From NCBI GenBank assembly GCA_026122225.1, contig JANEZZ010002683.1, positions 1,116,001 through 1,180,000 on the forward strand: a DNA stretch of 64,000 nt. The letters run 5' to 3'. How positions within the stretch are numbered: the stretch's first letter is position 1; each line of letters opens with the position of its first letter. The notes under the pieces were generated by a model. That model made no database searches. It worked only from the letters and a program-made list of their open reading frames with translations, and was not told the origin of the DNA. This document shows, piece after piece, positions 55,469-64,000 of the stretch. A program made the position numbers and the translations under genes. The DNA is from Heloderma charlesbogerti (lineage: Eukaryota; Chordata; Lepidosauria; Squamata; Helodermatidae).

Positions 55469-55780
55469 TAGGGATGTACGAAACGACTTACCTGTTTCGT
55501 TTCGTGACATCCGCGGTGGGGGGAGGAGCTCCATCCCTCCCCCTGAAATCCTCGCCGGCCGGCTCCGCTCTGCAACAACTCCGCAGAGCCGCCGGCCAGG
55601 GCTGCCTGCAGCGACATCCAGCCACTGCTGGGCTGTGCAGAGATGCAAATGGCGGCCGCTGTAGCTGCTGCCATCATTTGCGTCCCTTTTTTTTTGCCGT
55701 GATATGGCCTCCGCAGGGACGCAAATGTCATTGGCATTTGGCCTCACTGAGATCTATGGCGGAATTCTCCGCCATCCCTA
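55469..55780 (-). mobile_element. Internally deleted palindromic hAT-like element (B left, A right)
   Basis: Only 312 bp. Starts TAGGGATGTACGAAACGACT and ends GCGGAATTCTCCGCCATCCC plus TA. Flanks GTAGAACC (55461-55468) and GTAGAATT (55781-55788) agree at six of eight positions. It has the C/G-rich B arm and one GCAAATGGCGGCCGC palindrome, then a scar GTGATATGGCC where the GGCTACGTAAA palindromes were lost, then a short part of the A end. Confidence 0.9.
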
Positions 55781-55788
55781 GTAGAATT

Positions 55789-56465
55789 GGAGTAAATGCC
55801 CCATGTAGATGGGGCCTTGGAAAAGGCTTCTTTGAATGCAGTTCATCACTTTCTCTTCTAAAGCATTCTGCTTGCAAGGCAGCCGGAACAGCTATTTGTA
55901 GCTTAGCATTATTAGATCCATGCATATGCCCACCTCCAGTCCTGTTTCTGCAGGCAAAGTGACCTGTGTTCCCTACAGTGATAGCATTTCTAAGCATGAA
56001 CCACAAAACCAGGAGGAAAAAGGATGGCAGCTGGGGAGGAGACCTTTTTAGGCATCAGCAACTTCCAGTCCTATCTCCTCAAACAATGACGGTGCTGAGG
56101 AGAGGAGGATATGAGTAATAGCGATGCTAACAGAGCTGGAGCAGTTCCACAAGCAGTCTCGCTAGGGGGGACGATGGTGTTAACTGGCCTCCTGTGAAGG
56201 GCTCAGGGATGCTTGTGTGGTGCTTGGCTCCTGCTTAATGTGGCTGTTGAGAATGAAAACACAGATGGGAGCCAGAGAAAATTATGAACATTGTGTTAAG
56301 TAACACCGGTGGAGAAAGCACATGTAGGATCGTGTGCTGCCTTGCCAGAAGTCCCCCTCACTGGAATTATGTGTGTCTGGACATACAAAGATGGTGAGTA
56401 ATGGGCAGGGCTGAGCAATTACTGTGGGGACCAACATTAATCCCATATGCTACCTTCTTTTCTGA
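55789..56465. other. No recognisable gene
   Basis: Unassigned non-coding DNA. Confidence 0.45.
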
Positions 56466-56705
56466 ACATTTTGGAACCAGCATGGTACAGTGGTTAGAGT
56501 GTTGGGCTAGGACTGGGGAGACCCGGGTTCTAGTCCCCACTCTGCCATGAAGCTCACTGGATGATTTTGGGCCAGTCACTGACTCTCAGCCTAACCTACC
56601 TCACAGGGTTATGAGGATAAAATGGAGACGGAGAGGATCATACAAGCCGCTTTGGAGTCCTTGGAAGGAAAAAAACAGGATATAAATGTAACAAATACAT
56701 AAAAT
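56466..56705 (+). repeat. Sauria-type tRNA-derived SINE
   Basis: Head CATGGTACAGTGGTTAGAGT and GACCCGGGTTCTAGTCCCC carry A- and B-box-like tRNA promoter elements. Then come GGGCCAGTCACTGACTCTCA, CCTAACCTACCTCACAGGG and a tail with GATATAAATGTAACAAATAC. It is the same family as the copy at 26765-27003. Confidence 0.88.
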
Positions 56706-56929
56706 ACATACATGCTAACAGCAAGAATCTGTGGTACAATCTACACTTGGCGTAGCTTTCATAACTAAATGAATCCAGTGGGAAACTTGCAAGGAACTGT
56801 GGGAGAAAGGAAGAGGAGAGGAGAGGATTCTTTTCAACCTTCTGTCCCTTCTTTCCCCTACAACTAACTGACTGTTGTCAAGGCATGGCATTTTCCCCAG
56901 TGGACTATGCTATGGCCATAGATCCAGAC

Positions 56930-57440
56930 TTTGGCTTTTGGCCTGTGTTTGAATGAGAGATGTTAGGAATGCAGAATTCCCCGCTGGTGGGTATAGGCCC
57001 TATATGCTGAGAATTGCCACTGGCTGACTGCCTGAATGGCTGTGGTGGATTGGTTGTCTGTTGCTGCAGACATGGTGGCTCCAATCCTGATGAAGTGTGC
57101 ACCAAAATTCCTGAGGGGCAGGTGAAATGTAGCAATGCTGCCTACAGTATCCTGACTAGCTGATAGCATGTACTTTGGGAGCCACCCTTATGTATGAAGA
57201 TGGCGCCATGGTGACTAGGGTGGAGATTTAGGTAAGCCTGCATAGCCAGCAAAAGGTATGGGCTCATGCTTCTGGCCGCAGGTTTGTGCAGGAATTGCCC
57301 TCTGCCCCATTGGTCAATTTGGACCATCAAATGCAGATGGTGAGCCCCTTGTGGATTAGGGGTATGTCCTGTCTGCTAAGGACCTGGCCTATTTGATCAA
57401 GCCATGAGACTAGAACCAGTTCACCCGACCTGAGGGCCCC
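56930..57440 (-). pseudogene. DIRS-like retrotransposon tyrosine-recombinase domain
   Basis: The minus strand, with frameshifts, encodes a tyrosine recombinase of the DIRS/Ngaro kind. From its N-side: AYFGALRSGELV, then an LLLAMQAYLNLHP spacer, GAIFIHKGGSQ, the HxxR box as GAHFIRIGA (about 57080-57103), a W in AVSQWQFS, and the catalytic tyrosine region SAYRAYT (about 56990-57010). In intact elements this enzyme integrates a circular DNA copy without target duplication. Several frame changes make it inactive. The reverse-transcriptase relic at 58600-59215 lies upstream on the same strand, the expected order. Confidence 0.75.
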
Positions 57441-58599
57441 AAAGTAAGCTATGGAGAAGATGACTTGAAATAGTATAATGAGGCGGAGCCAAAGTCAAAC
57501 ACAGGCAAGTAGTCCAAATCAAGCACAATCCAAGGAACAGGGTCTTATCAGGCATCCAGGGGACAGCAGCTTGAGAGATCGTCCAAAACCAAAGCAGGTT
57601 GAGAAAAGCTAGATTGCAAGATACTGGGAGCTGAAAGAAAGGTGGTGTTCCAGCAACCAGCAGGTCTCAACTGTCAAGTCTCCCAGCCTACACCAAGGCA
57701 TAGATACAAGCTGTTAGACCTGGCTTCAGAATCTTCCTGCCTCCAAAGAGAGTAAAGGTCGCTTCACCTCTTAGTGGCAGCCTGTGCCTCTACCTTCTAG
57801 CACTAGTGCACTCTAGGGCTGGGCAGATGCTTGGCCTTCTCCTCTGACTCTACAAGGAAGATATGGTCCTCAGGAGCTCCATCCAGGGGTTCCTCAGAGT
57901 TCTCTCTACCTGGAGGACCCAGTGTAGCATTTCACTGATGCTGAAGGTGCCTGGGATATCACTAGTACAGGGGGACCCATAGGGTATTTAAACTCTGCAG
58001 CATCAAAGTCTTCAGAAGAAGAGTCTTCCTGGCCTGGGTCTGAGTCAGGCATTTACTGGAGTTTTGTTCCTGAACTCTTCTTGGATATGCACTAGTATGA
58101 GGATGGGGAAGAAGACAGGTGATGTCCTTCTCTTCCACCCCAATGGCCACCACCTAGAGCAGCAGCACCAAAGCCCATGCTGCCCAAGTTGTCTGACTGA
58201 ATCTTCAGATTGATTTCAAGGTGGTCTTGCCAAATACAGACCCCATGCAAATTCTCCAGGAAGGTGCATCAGACCGACGAAACATCCTTTATGCCCTTAG
58301 TTAACCTGATGTGATGGTATGGGCTATTATTCCCACCATAGGTCTGGCCATGTAGACACAGAACACTCTGCCTGGAGCAATAGCTTTGCAGGTCTTAGAT
58401 GGCCTAATAGCACCTGTAGTGCCTTACCATTTGTGGTGAGTGAGCATTTTCCTAATCATTTTTTTTTTAATGTGGTGATATTTTCTATGGTAAGCCATGA
58501 GCAGCCTGCTACTGAATCTGAATCTAATTCTATGCCCAGGTAAGTAATTTATGACACTGGCCCTTCTATCTTCTTATGAACTTAATGGAACTCCTACTT
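57441..58599 (-). mobile_element. Probable DIRS-like interior between reverse transcriptase and recombinase
   Basis: Lies between two same-strand domains of one element, so it probably holds decayed RNase H and linker DNA. I see no intact motif in it. Part, around 57470-57780, could be an unrelated insertion. Confidence 0.4.
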
Positions 58600-59215
58600 C
58601 TGGTTTTAGAAATTGGAAAACTTGGAGGAGTTCAGTGCTGCTGCTGCTGCTGCTGCTGGAGCCAGCACTTTGCACAAATAGGAAATCACCAAGATACTGT
58701 GTGGCATGAGGGTGACCTCTGCAAAGCTTAACAGCTCACTCAAGGAAGAAACTAAATGTTTCAAAACCTGCATAGGTGATGGAACATACCATAGGCAGGA
58801 CCTTGCTGAAATACCAATTACCATTGAATTTGAAATCCAGTAAGTGGACGTTGTGGGGATGGACTGGTCACTGGCAGAAAGATGAATGAATGAATGTCAT
58901 ACTTGGCTATTAGAGCCCCCAGCCTGCATGATCTAAATAACGTAACTGTGTGATCCACTGTGGGTAGCGAACTGATGGACTGCCCTTTTGGATAGGAGAG
59001 TTGATGGATGAGTGGGAAATTCCAAGAAGCCTTTTGGGGCACTACTGTAGTGGTCGACACTACACTCTGAGGTGTTCTGGTGTGTGCGTTGAGCAGTGCC
59101 TTGTTCTCGTTTTCCCCTGTGTCATGCCTGGTTGGGGTGGGGGCCCAAGCAATTGCTGTATCAATGGGCAAATTTACAGTGCATCTGGTTGCACCTGCCA
59201 AGGTTGTATTCAAGC
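58600..59215 (-). pseudogene. DIRS-like retrotransposon reverse-transcriptase domain
   Basis: In two overlapping minus-strand frames the order matches DIRS-type reverse transcriptase: FPLIHQLSYPKGQS, then GALIAKYDIHSF, GFQIQW or DFKFNGNWYF, LPMVCSITY, and the catalytic box as QYLGDFLFV at about 58675-58700. There the first aspartate of the usual YxDD has become glycine. A CTG run at about 58637-58658 adds a polyalanine or polyserine stretch. Decayed and inactive; the family copies its RNA by a circular intermediate. Confidence 0.75.
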
Positions 59216-59389
59216 AAAACCCATGAAAACGAGTCTTTTACTGACTGTCCTCCATAGCCTAACCCTGGTAGTGACCTCACCCTGTTGTCCATCCATGAGG
59301 ATAACTGGCCCAGCTATATGTCATTGTGCTTTCTATCCCCCACCCCAGCCAAGGGGTTACATGATGCTTATGACCATCACTACGTCTCA

Positions 59390-59599
59390 CTACCACAAGA
59401 CATAGTGATGGCCACCAGTTTGGATGGCTGTAAAAGGGGGTTAGACAAATTCCTGGAGGAGAAGGCTATCAATGGTTACTAGTCCTGATGGCTATGTGCT
59501 GCCTGCACTATCAAAGGCAGTATGCCTATGTACACCAGTTGCTGGGGAACATGGGTGGGAGGGTTCTGTTGCACTCATGTCCTGCTTGTGGGTTTCCTG
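59390..59599 (+). mobile_element. CR1 3' region, left part (continues 60186-60280)
   Basis: TTGGATGGCTGTAAAAGGGG, GACAAATTCCTGGAGGAGAA, GCTATCAATGGTTACTAG and CACCAGTTGCTGGGGAACAT belong to a squamate CR1 3' region. It is cut by a hAT copy at 59600 and resumes with GGGCAGCTGGTTGGCC at about 60186. Confidence 0.85.
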
Positions 59600-60177
59600 T
59601 AGGGATGTTAGAGAATTCCGCCACGGACTCCAATGAGGCTGGATTCTTTAGAATCCGGCCCCCAGAGTCCGTGGCAGAACAGAGCACTCTCCACCACCAC
59701 CCATGAAATTTTCCCGGGACGGACCCTACCTGGCATTGGCTGGTCTGGTCCATCCACAGCCCCGGTCTGTGGCCGCAAATGGCTACCCCAGTCTGCAGCC
59801 GCCGTTTGCCTCCCTACTTTAGCCGTCATAGGCTATGCAAGTATTTACGTGCTATCATGGCAAAAAGCAGGGACGCAAATGGCGTCCACTATGCCATTTG
59901 CGTCACTACTCTTTGCCGTGATAGGCTATGTAAATATATACGTAGCCTATCACAGCTAACGCAGGGATACAAATGGAGCCTGCTACACCGGACGCCATTT
60001 GCAGCCGCAGCCCGGCAGCGGACAGAAGTCCGCCTGTGGGCGGGCCTGACCAGCGGCTCCGTGGACTTGCCGCGGAGCAGACCCAGCCAGGGAGGATACT
60101 GGGAGGAGGGATGGATCGCCTCCCCCGCACCGTGGATGCCCCGCACCACAACGGGGTAAGTAATCTGCCCATCCCTA
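59600..60177 (+). mobile_element. Palindromic hAT-like element in a CR1 3' region (A left, B right)
   Basis: Starts TAGGGATGTTAGAGAATTCC and ends GGGTAAGTAATCTGCCCATC plus CCTA, with perfect GTTTCCTG duplications (59592-59599, 60178-60185). It is of the alternating type: a GTCATAGGCTATGCAAGT palindrome damaged on its right side (GTGCTATC), a GCAAATGGCGTCC palindrome, a GTGATAGGCTATGTAAATAT palindrome, and a short C-rich B arm. The A hairpin apex is GGCTGGATTCTTTAGAATCC, different from the CCGAATG apex of most copies. Confidence 0.94.
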
Positions 60178-60185
60178 GTTTCCTG

Positions 60186-60280
60186 TGGGCAGCTGGTTGG
60201 CCACTGTGTGAACAGGATGCTAGACTAGATGGACCGTTGGTCTGATCCAGCAGGGCTCTTCTTATGTTCTTATGTTAGAG
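60186..60280 (+). mobile_element. CR1 3' tail, right part
   Basis: GTGTGAACAGGATGCTAGAC, TAGATGGACCGTTGGTCTGA and TCTTCTTATGTTCTTATG end the CR1 3' region interrupted at 59599. Confidence 0.85.
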
Positions 60281-60940
60281 GCCTCATCATAAGCCATGGC
60301 TGCTGAGCCCCAGCAACCCTGCAAATGCACAGGGCTGCATAAAAGTGATTCAGCAGAGGGCCAGCCCAGTTCAGGATAGGCAGACTGGTTTGCTCCCATA
60401 GAAACCATGAAACCAGAGTTCCAGTTGCTAAACTATCTTTCACCCTCAGGGGTTTTGCTGTCTTTATCATCTTTTCAAGCTTTGGCTTACCCTTGTTCAT
60501 CTTATCTCCACTTTTTATTAGTTTAAAGATGTCCATGTAATACTTGAGTATATGCTCCCTAATTTTGCATGATAAGGGGACTCCCAGATTATTGTTGACA
60601 TCACTATAAGTTTCCTTCCTGATCAGTGGCCATCTGACCTATTAGTGCCAGGCACCCATGCCAGCTTAGGCACAGGACAATGTTGGCATTTTTTTCCAGC
60701 ACTGAGCCTACCCTGGTAGTCCAGGTATGTGCCCAGCCACCTTCCAGTACTCCCTGTCTGGGGATGGGGAATCCTCCTCTGAAGAAGATGTGTCACCTAA
60801 GCATCCCTTGCAAGTGAACTCATCTCTGTTGTACTTTGTATGTGCCACCCATTTGGACCTCTTGTGTTTTTTCTCTTTGGCACTCCGCTTACACAGTTTG
60901 GAGTGCCCCCTTGCACTCCTTGGAGAGCTGGTCAGCAAGG
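60281..60940 (-). pseudogene. Possible DIRS-like gag ORF relic
   Basis: The minus-strand frame 60536-60270 (MDIFKLIKSGDKMNKGK, then LVSWFLWEQTS) resembles the gag-like first ORF of vertebrate DIRS-type elements. The frame 60938-60708 has a basic and acidic low-complexity character (KKHKRSKW, SSSEEDSPSP), also typical of such ORFs. It lies upstream of the reverse transcriptase on the same strand, separated by the CR1/hAT insertion. The resemblance is weak and no catalytic motif exists to test it. Confidence 0.45.
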
Positions 60941-61614
60941 ATGCTCATGATCTGATTTGTTGCTACTACACTTTTGATCTGTTCCAACATGCAGGAGTCA
61001 GACTTTGTAAGAACTGCATGCTCCCCTTGAGCAAAGGCTCAGGTGGTGTGACTACTGGAGTTCTTGCATGTGATGTGGGACAGCCACTTGGTGGTACAGC
61101 CTCCTGTTTTTCTGTGGCTTTTTTGCCATGTCCCTGGGTGACCGGGGTCATTGCCCAACAAGCTGGGGTTCAAGCACTGTTCCTTTTGAGTGGCATGATC
61201 TATGCTAAACAAATAAACTGTAGGTTGTCACAAGTAACTATGCTGTAATATGACAACCAGCTTCTTATGGATGTGAATCCAGTGCTTCAAGCATTGTTAA
61301 TATTAAGCTTCTGTTCAAGACCAGATCCTTTGCTCCAGCCCTTTGCCTTGAGTGGCTATGCTATTGCCTATTCTTGCCTGCTGGTGGTACTGTGGGGGAG
61401 GATGGGAGAAAGGATGGGATCATGGGAATAAAAGTAGCACCTTAGTTTCCTTGATATAAGGATAGAAGTGTGAGAATAAGCATAAATAAATGCAGCAAAC
61501 ATAGTGATTGTTCTAGTTCACACTGCTTGTTCACTCTCACTGAGAGCGGCAGCAGCTAAACAACCCTGGGATGCTCTGTCCTGGGTTGTGCCATGCCCAA
61601 GAGTAAGGCTGTGC
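60941..61614. other. No firm feature
   Basis: May contain more decayed 5' sequence of the DIRS-like element, but I see no motif. The plus-strand frame of 173 codons at 60727-61248 lies antisense to the gag-like relic and is probably a shadow. Confidence 0.4.
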
Positions 61615-62158
61615 ACGGACCCCCCCGATCTGCTTCGGATGCCGCTTTGGATCATCTGAAGTGACCCTGATCTGCCTCGGTCAGATTCAGACCCCCTCTG
61701 ATCCAACTCAGATCTGAATCCGAAGCGAGATTCAGATATCCAGATCACCCATTTGGGGCTTTTTGCATTGACTTGCATGGGAAAACACAAATGGTCATAA
61801 CGTTTTTAGGTTTTATGATACAGGCATGAAATATGGGGACCTCTCCACCCCCTTGGAGAGGAGACCACCTGCAAAATTTCAGACAGTTTGGTCCAGTGGT
61901 TTTTGTGCTAGGCAGTGTTGAAATCTGACGTTTTCCACAGAAACTCTCAAAGCAAATTGCTGTAATGTCTCCCTGTTTCCACACACATACGTGACACCTT
62001 GGCTACTTCCAGCCCCCCTCAAGAGCATCCCACCCACCAAAGTCCAAGCACTTTGGCCACTGGCTTTGGCCACAAGGTGCTGGTGAAATTTGATTTATTT
62101 TCCAGGAAAACTCCCAAAGCCAAGAGCTGTAACTTCTCCCTGTTTCTATGCACGCATA
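61615..62158. repeat. Repeat with tandem units of about 167 bp (left of a hAT insertion)
   Basis: Units start TTTTCCACAGAAACTCTC (61931) and TTTTCCAGGAAAACTCCC (62098). A third, TTTTTCCAGGAAAACTCCC, lies at 63041 beyond the hAT copy. The block begins with GGCTGTGCACGGACCCCCC and symmetrical GATCCAACTCAGATCTGAAT words near 61620-61740, which suggest another non-autonomous element. Confidence 0.5.
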
Positions 62159-62998
62159 TAGGGATGTCAGAGAATTTTGCCACGAATCTCGGGGAGGCCG
62201 AATGCCAGCGCATTCGGCCCCCCGAAATCGGTGGCGAAATGGTCTGCCACCCCCCACCCCGGGACGGGACTTACCTTGGGCAAATCTCCCTGGCGGCGGC
62301 GGCTCCGGTGGCAGGTTGGTGGCGGTGGCTGCGGCAGCTGGTCTTCTGACCAGCTGCTTCCGCCATTTCCAGTAAAAAAAAAAAACGTGATAGGCTATGT
62401 AAAGATTTACGTAGCCTATCACGGCTAGATTTTTAAAAAATAGGCTACGTAAATGTTTACGCAGCCTATCACGGCTGAGTAAAAAAAAAAACAAAAACCC
62501 GCGCGTACGCAAATGGCAGTGCCCATTGGCGCCGCCATTTGCGTTCCTTATTTTGGCACGTCTAGTCTACATAAACATTTACGTAGACTACGGCGAAAAT
62601 AAGGGGAACGCAAATAGCATAGACGCTACGCTATTTGCGTTCCCCTTATTTTCGCTGTAGTCTACGTAAATGTTTACGTAGACTAGATGTGCCAAAATAA
62701 GGAACGCAAATGGTGGTGCCCATGGGCACTGCCATTTGCGTACGCGCGGTTGGTTTTTTTTTTTAACTCAGCCGTGATAGGCTACGTAAACATTTACGTA
62801 GCCTATCACGGCTGACTGCAGGGACGCAAGTGGCGGCGGCTATGGCCGCCACCATTTGCAGTCCCGGCAGGACAAGATTCGCGGCGGGAGGGACGGGGCG
62901 CCTCCCCCATGGCCAGAATTTCGGGGGGAGGGACGGAGCGCCTCCCCCCCACCGCAAATCAACTTTCGTAAAAGGTAAGTGACTTTTGTACATCCCTA
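62159..62998 (+). mobile_element. Palindromic hAT-like element (A left, B right), target duplication lost
   Basis: Starts TAGGGATGTCAGAGAATTTT and ends GGTAAGTGACTTTTGTACAT plus CCCTA. It has a GTGATAGGCTATGTAAAG palindrome, another that has lost its first GTGA, the 248-bp macro-palindrome at 62501-62748 (centre near 62624), one more GTGATAGGCTACG palindrome, a GACGCAAGTGGCGGCGG palindrome and the B arm. Flanks CACGCATA and GAGTCCAC do not match. The surrounding tandem unit lacks about 63 bp at the right junction, so a deletion probably removed the right duplication. Confidence 0.9.
62501..62748. repeat. 248-bp macro-palindrome made of five smaller palindromes
   Basis: From GCGCGTACGC to GCGTACGCGC, with the same unit order as 788-1036. 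Its length differs from that copy by one base, although the two copies are 62 kb apart in the window. Confidence 0.92.
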
Positions 62999-63130
62999 GA
63001 GTCCACTAGCTTGTGTGTAAGGCGCAGGTGAAATTTGATTTTTTTCCAGGAAAACTCCCAAAACAAAGAGCTGTAACTTCTCCCCACCTCTGCCCCTGCC
63101 AGCACTCCGAAGATGCCTCATATTGCGTTG
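62999..63130. repeat. Third tandem unit, right of the hAT insertion
   Basis: GGTGAAATTTGATTTTTTTC and AAAGAGCTGTAACTTCTCCC repeat 62083-62140. It belongs with 61615-62158. Confidence 0.65.
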
Positions 63131-63685
63131 AATTGCTTTGCTACACAGTGGACTGTTATTGGAATAAGAAGGTAATTAATATAAATACTACGTGTCTTGT
63201 GCTTTTTCAACACTGCCTTGAAATTTGGATGTATAGTGTTGGTGGAACAAAACCTAGCATGCACACAGACACGGACACAGACACACAAGAGCTAAAGAAA
63301 AGCAGAACTACCTAAGCAAATGACAGGTGTCTTTAATTTACTGTTTTATATATCATGTTCTTTTATAGAAGACAGGATAACTTCAAGAAATACAGGGTGA
63401 TAGTGCAGGCAATTCAAACCCTAATTTAAAAAAGCCCTTCTTTAATTTCTGTTTTGGGAAGATCAACGCAGAGAAGACACAGACAGTTCACTTCAGCACG
63501 GGGAGCGGGGATAAACACTACACACATAGACTGCTATGATATGTCTTTCTTTAAGGATTTAGAAAGAAAGAAAATCTAAATGCTTGAATATGACTTTAAA
63601 GGGGGGGTAACATGCCCAGAAGTCAATGTTTGTTTTTAAAATTCTAAATAAGACTTGATTTGTATAAATCAAACAGAGACAGAGC
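63131..63685. other. No recognisable gene
   Basis: AT-rich DNA with a short ACAGACACGG-type run at about 63263-63290. No coding signal. Confidence 0.5.
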
Positions 63686-64000
63686 TAGGGATGTACGAAA
63701 CTCACTTACCTTTGCTCCGTCCCTCCTTGCGGAATCCTCGATGGGGAGGGAGGCGATATGGTCCTCCCCCCGCCCTGGAATCCTCGACAGCTGGCTCCGC
63801 TCTGCGGCCAGGCCGTGGAGCAGCCGGCCAGGGCCATCCGCAGCCGGATTTCCGGCTGCGGATGGCCTGGTGCAGACACAAATGGCAGCCGCTGTAGCAG
63901 CCGCCATTTGCGTCCAGCTAGACAGCCGTAATAGGCTACGTAAGAATTTACGTAGCCTATCACGACTAACATAAAAAAAACACAAAACCACGCAGCATAC
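63686..64000 (-). mobile_element. Palindromic hAT-like element, cut by the window edge (B left)
   Basis: Starts TAGGGATGTACGAAACTCAC. It has the C/G-rich B arm, a GCAAATGGCAGCCGC-like palindrome at about 63879-63913 and an AATAGGCTACGTAAGAATTT palindrome at about 63929-63966, then an A-rich connector. The left flank GACAGAGC (63678-63685) is the expected duplication, but its partner lies outside the window. Confidence 0.88.

Noticed and set aside
60727..61248. 173-codon plus-strand frame
   Set aside because: It lies antisense to the gag-like relic and has no motif. It is treated as a shadow.

Overview
The window looks like non-coding, transposon-dense DNA from a squamate reptile (lizard or snake). 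The evidence is two tRNA-derived SINEs resembling the squamate 'Sauria SINE' (26765-27003 and 56466-56705), many CR1 LINE fragments, LINEs of the CR1/L2/L3 group, a DIRS-like tyrosine-recombinase retrotransposon relic, and several short reptilian hAT-type and foldback repeats. I found no convincing host exon, tRNA, rRNA, CRISPR array or bacterial-style operon. Every recognisable protein signature is a decayed transposon protein.

The dominant feature is a family of non-autonomous, hAT-like DNA transposons. There are 18 full or interrupted copies plus one cut by the right edge, together about 13.8 kb or 21% of the window. Each starts with TAGGGATGT, ends with its inverse, and is usually flanked by an 8-bp target-site duplication (TSD). 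Eleven TSDs are perfect, two have one mismatch, three are degraded, two are absent and one cannot be scored. One terminus (here 'B') reads TAGGGATGTACGAAAGT; the other ('A') reads TAGGGATGTCAGAGAATTCC and folds into a long hairpin. '+' below means A left, B right. The interiors are built almost entirely of perfect palindromes: GTGATAGGCTACGTAAA units, TAGTCTACGTAAA units, GCAAATGGCGG units and GCAAATAGCG units. In the larger copies these palindromes are arranged symmetrically inside a bigger palindrome of 240-480 bp, giving a palindrome of palindromes. No copy carries a transposase gene.

Layout. 1-2553: two CR1 pieces, the second split by a hAT copy. 2554-5449: three hAT copies, one nested inside another. 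5450-8680: repeat debris and a LINE reverse-transcriptase relic. 8681-15960: mostly unassigned DNA with two hAT copies. 15960-20215: one long LINE relic split by two hAT copies. 20540-22115: antisense CR1 split by a 1.25-kb element with its own terminal inverted repeats. 24348-33523: four hAT copies, foldback elements and a SINE. 34360-39832: CR1 fragment, hAT relics, a SINE, degenerate minisatellites and a TGCACATTT-rich foldback. 40240-44242: a 143-bp palindrome, two hAT copies and a large foldback. 48240-53480: CR1 copies, a hAT relic and one hAT copy in a CR1 tail. 56930-61000: DIRS-like relic on the minus strand, apparently interrupted by a CR1 tail that is itself interrupted by a hAT copy. 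61615-64000: tandem units split by a hAT copy, then a last copy running off the edge.

Nothing here works together as a pathway. The biology is transposon-into-transposon layering, and the palindromic hAT family is the youngest layer: it interrupts CR1, the L2/L3-like LINE, other repeats and itself, and it keeps intact TSDs.
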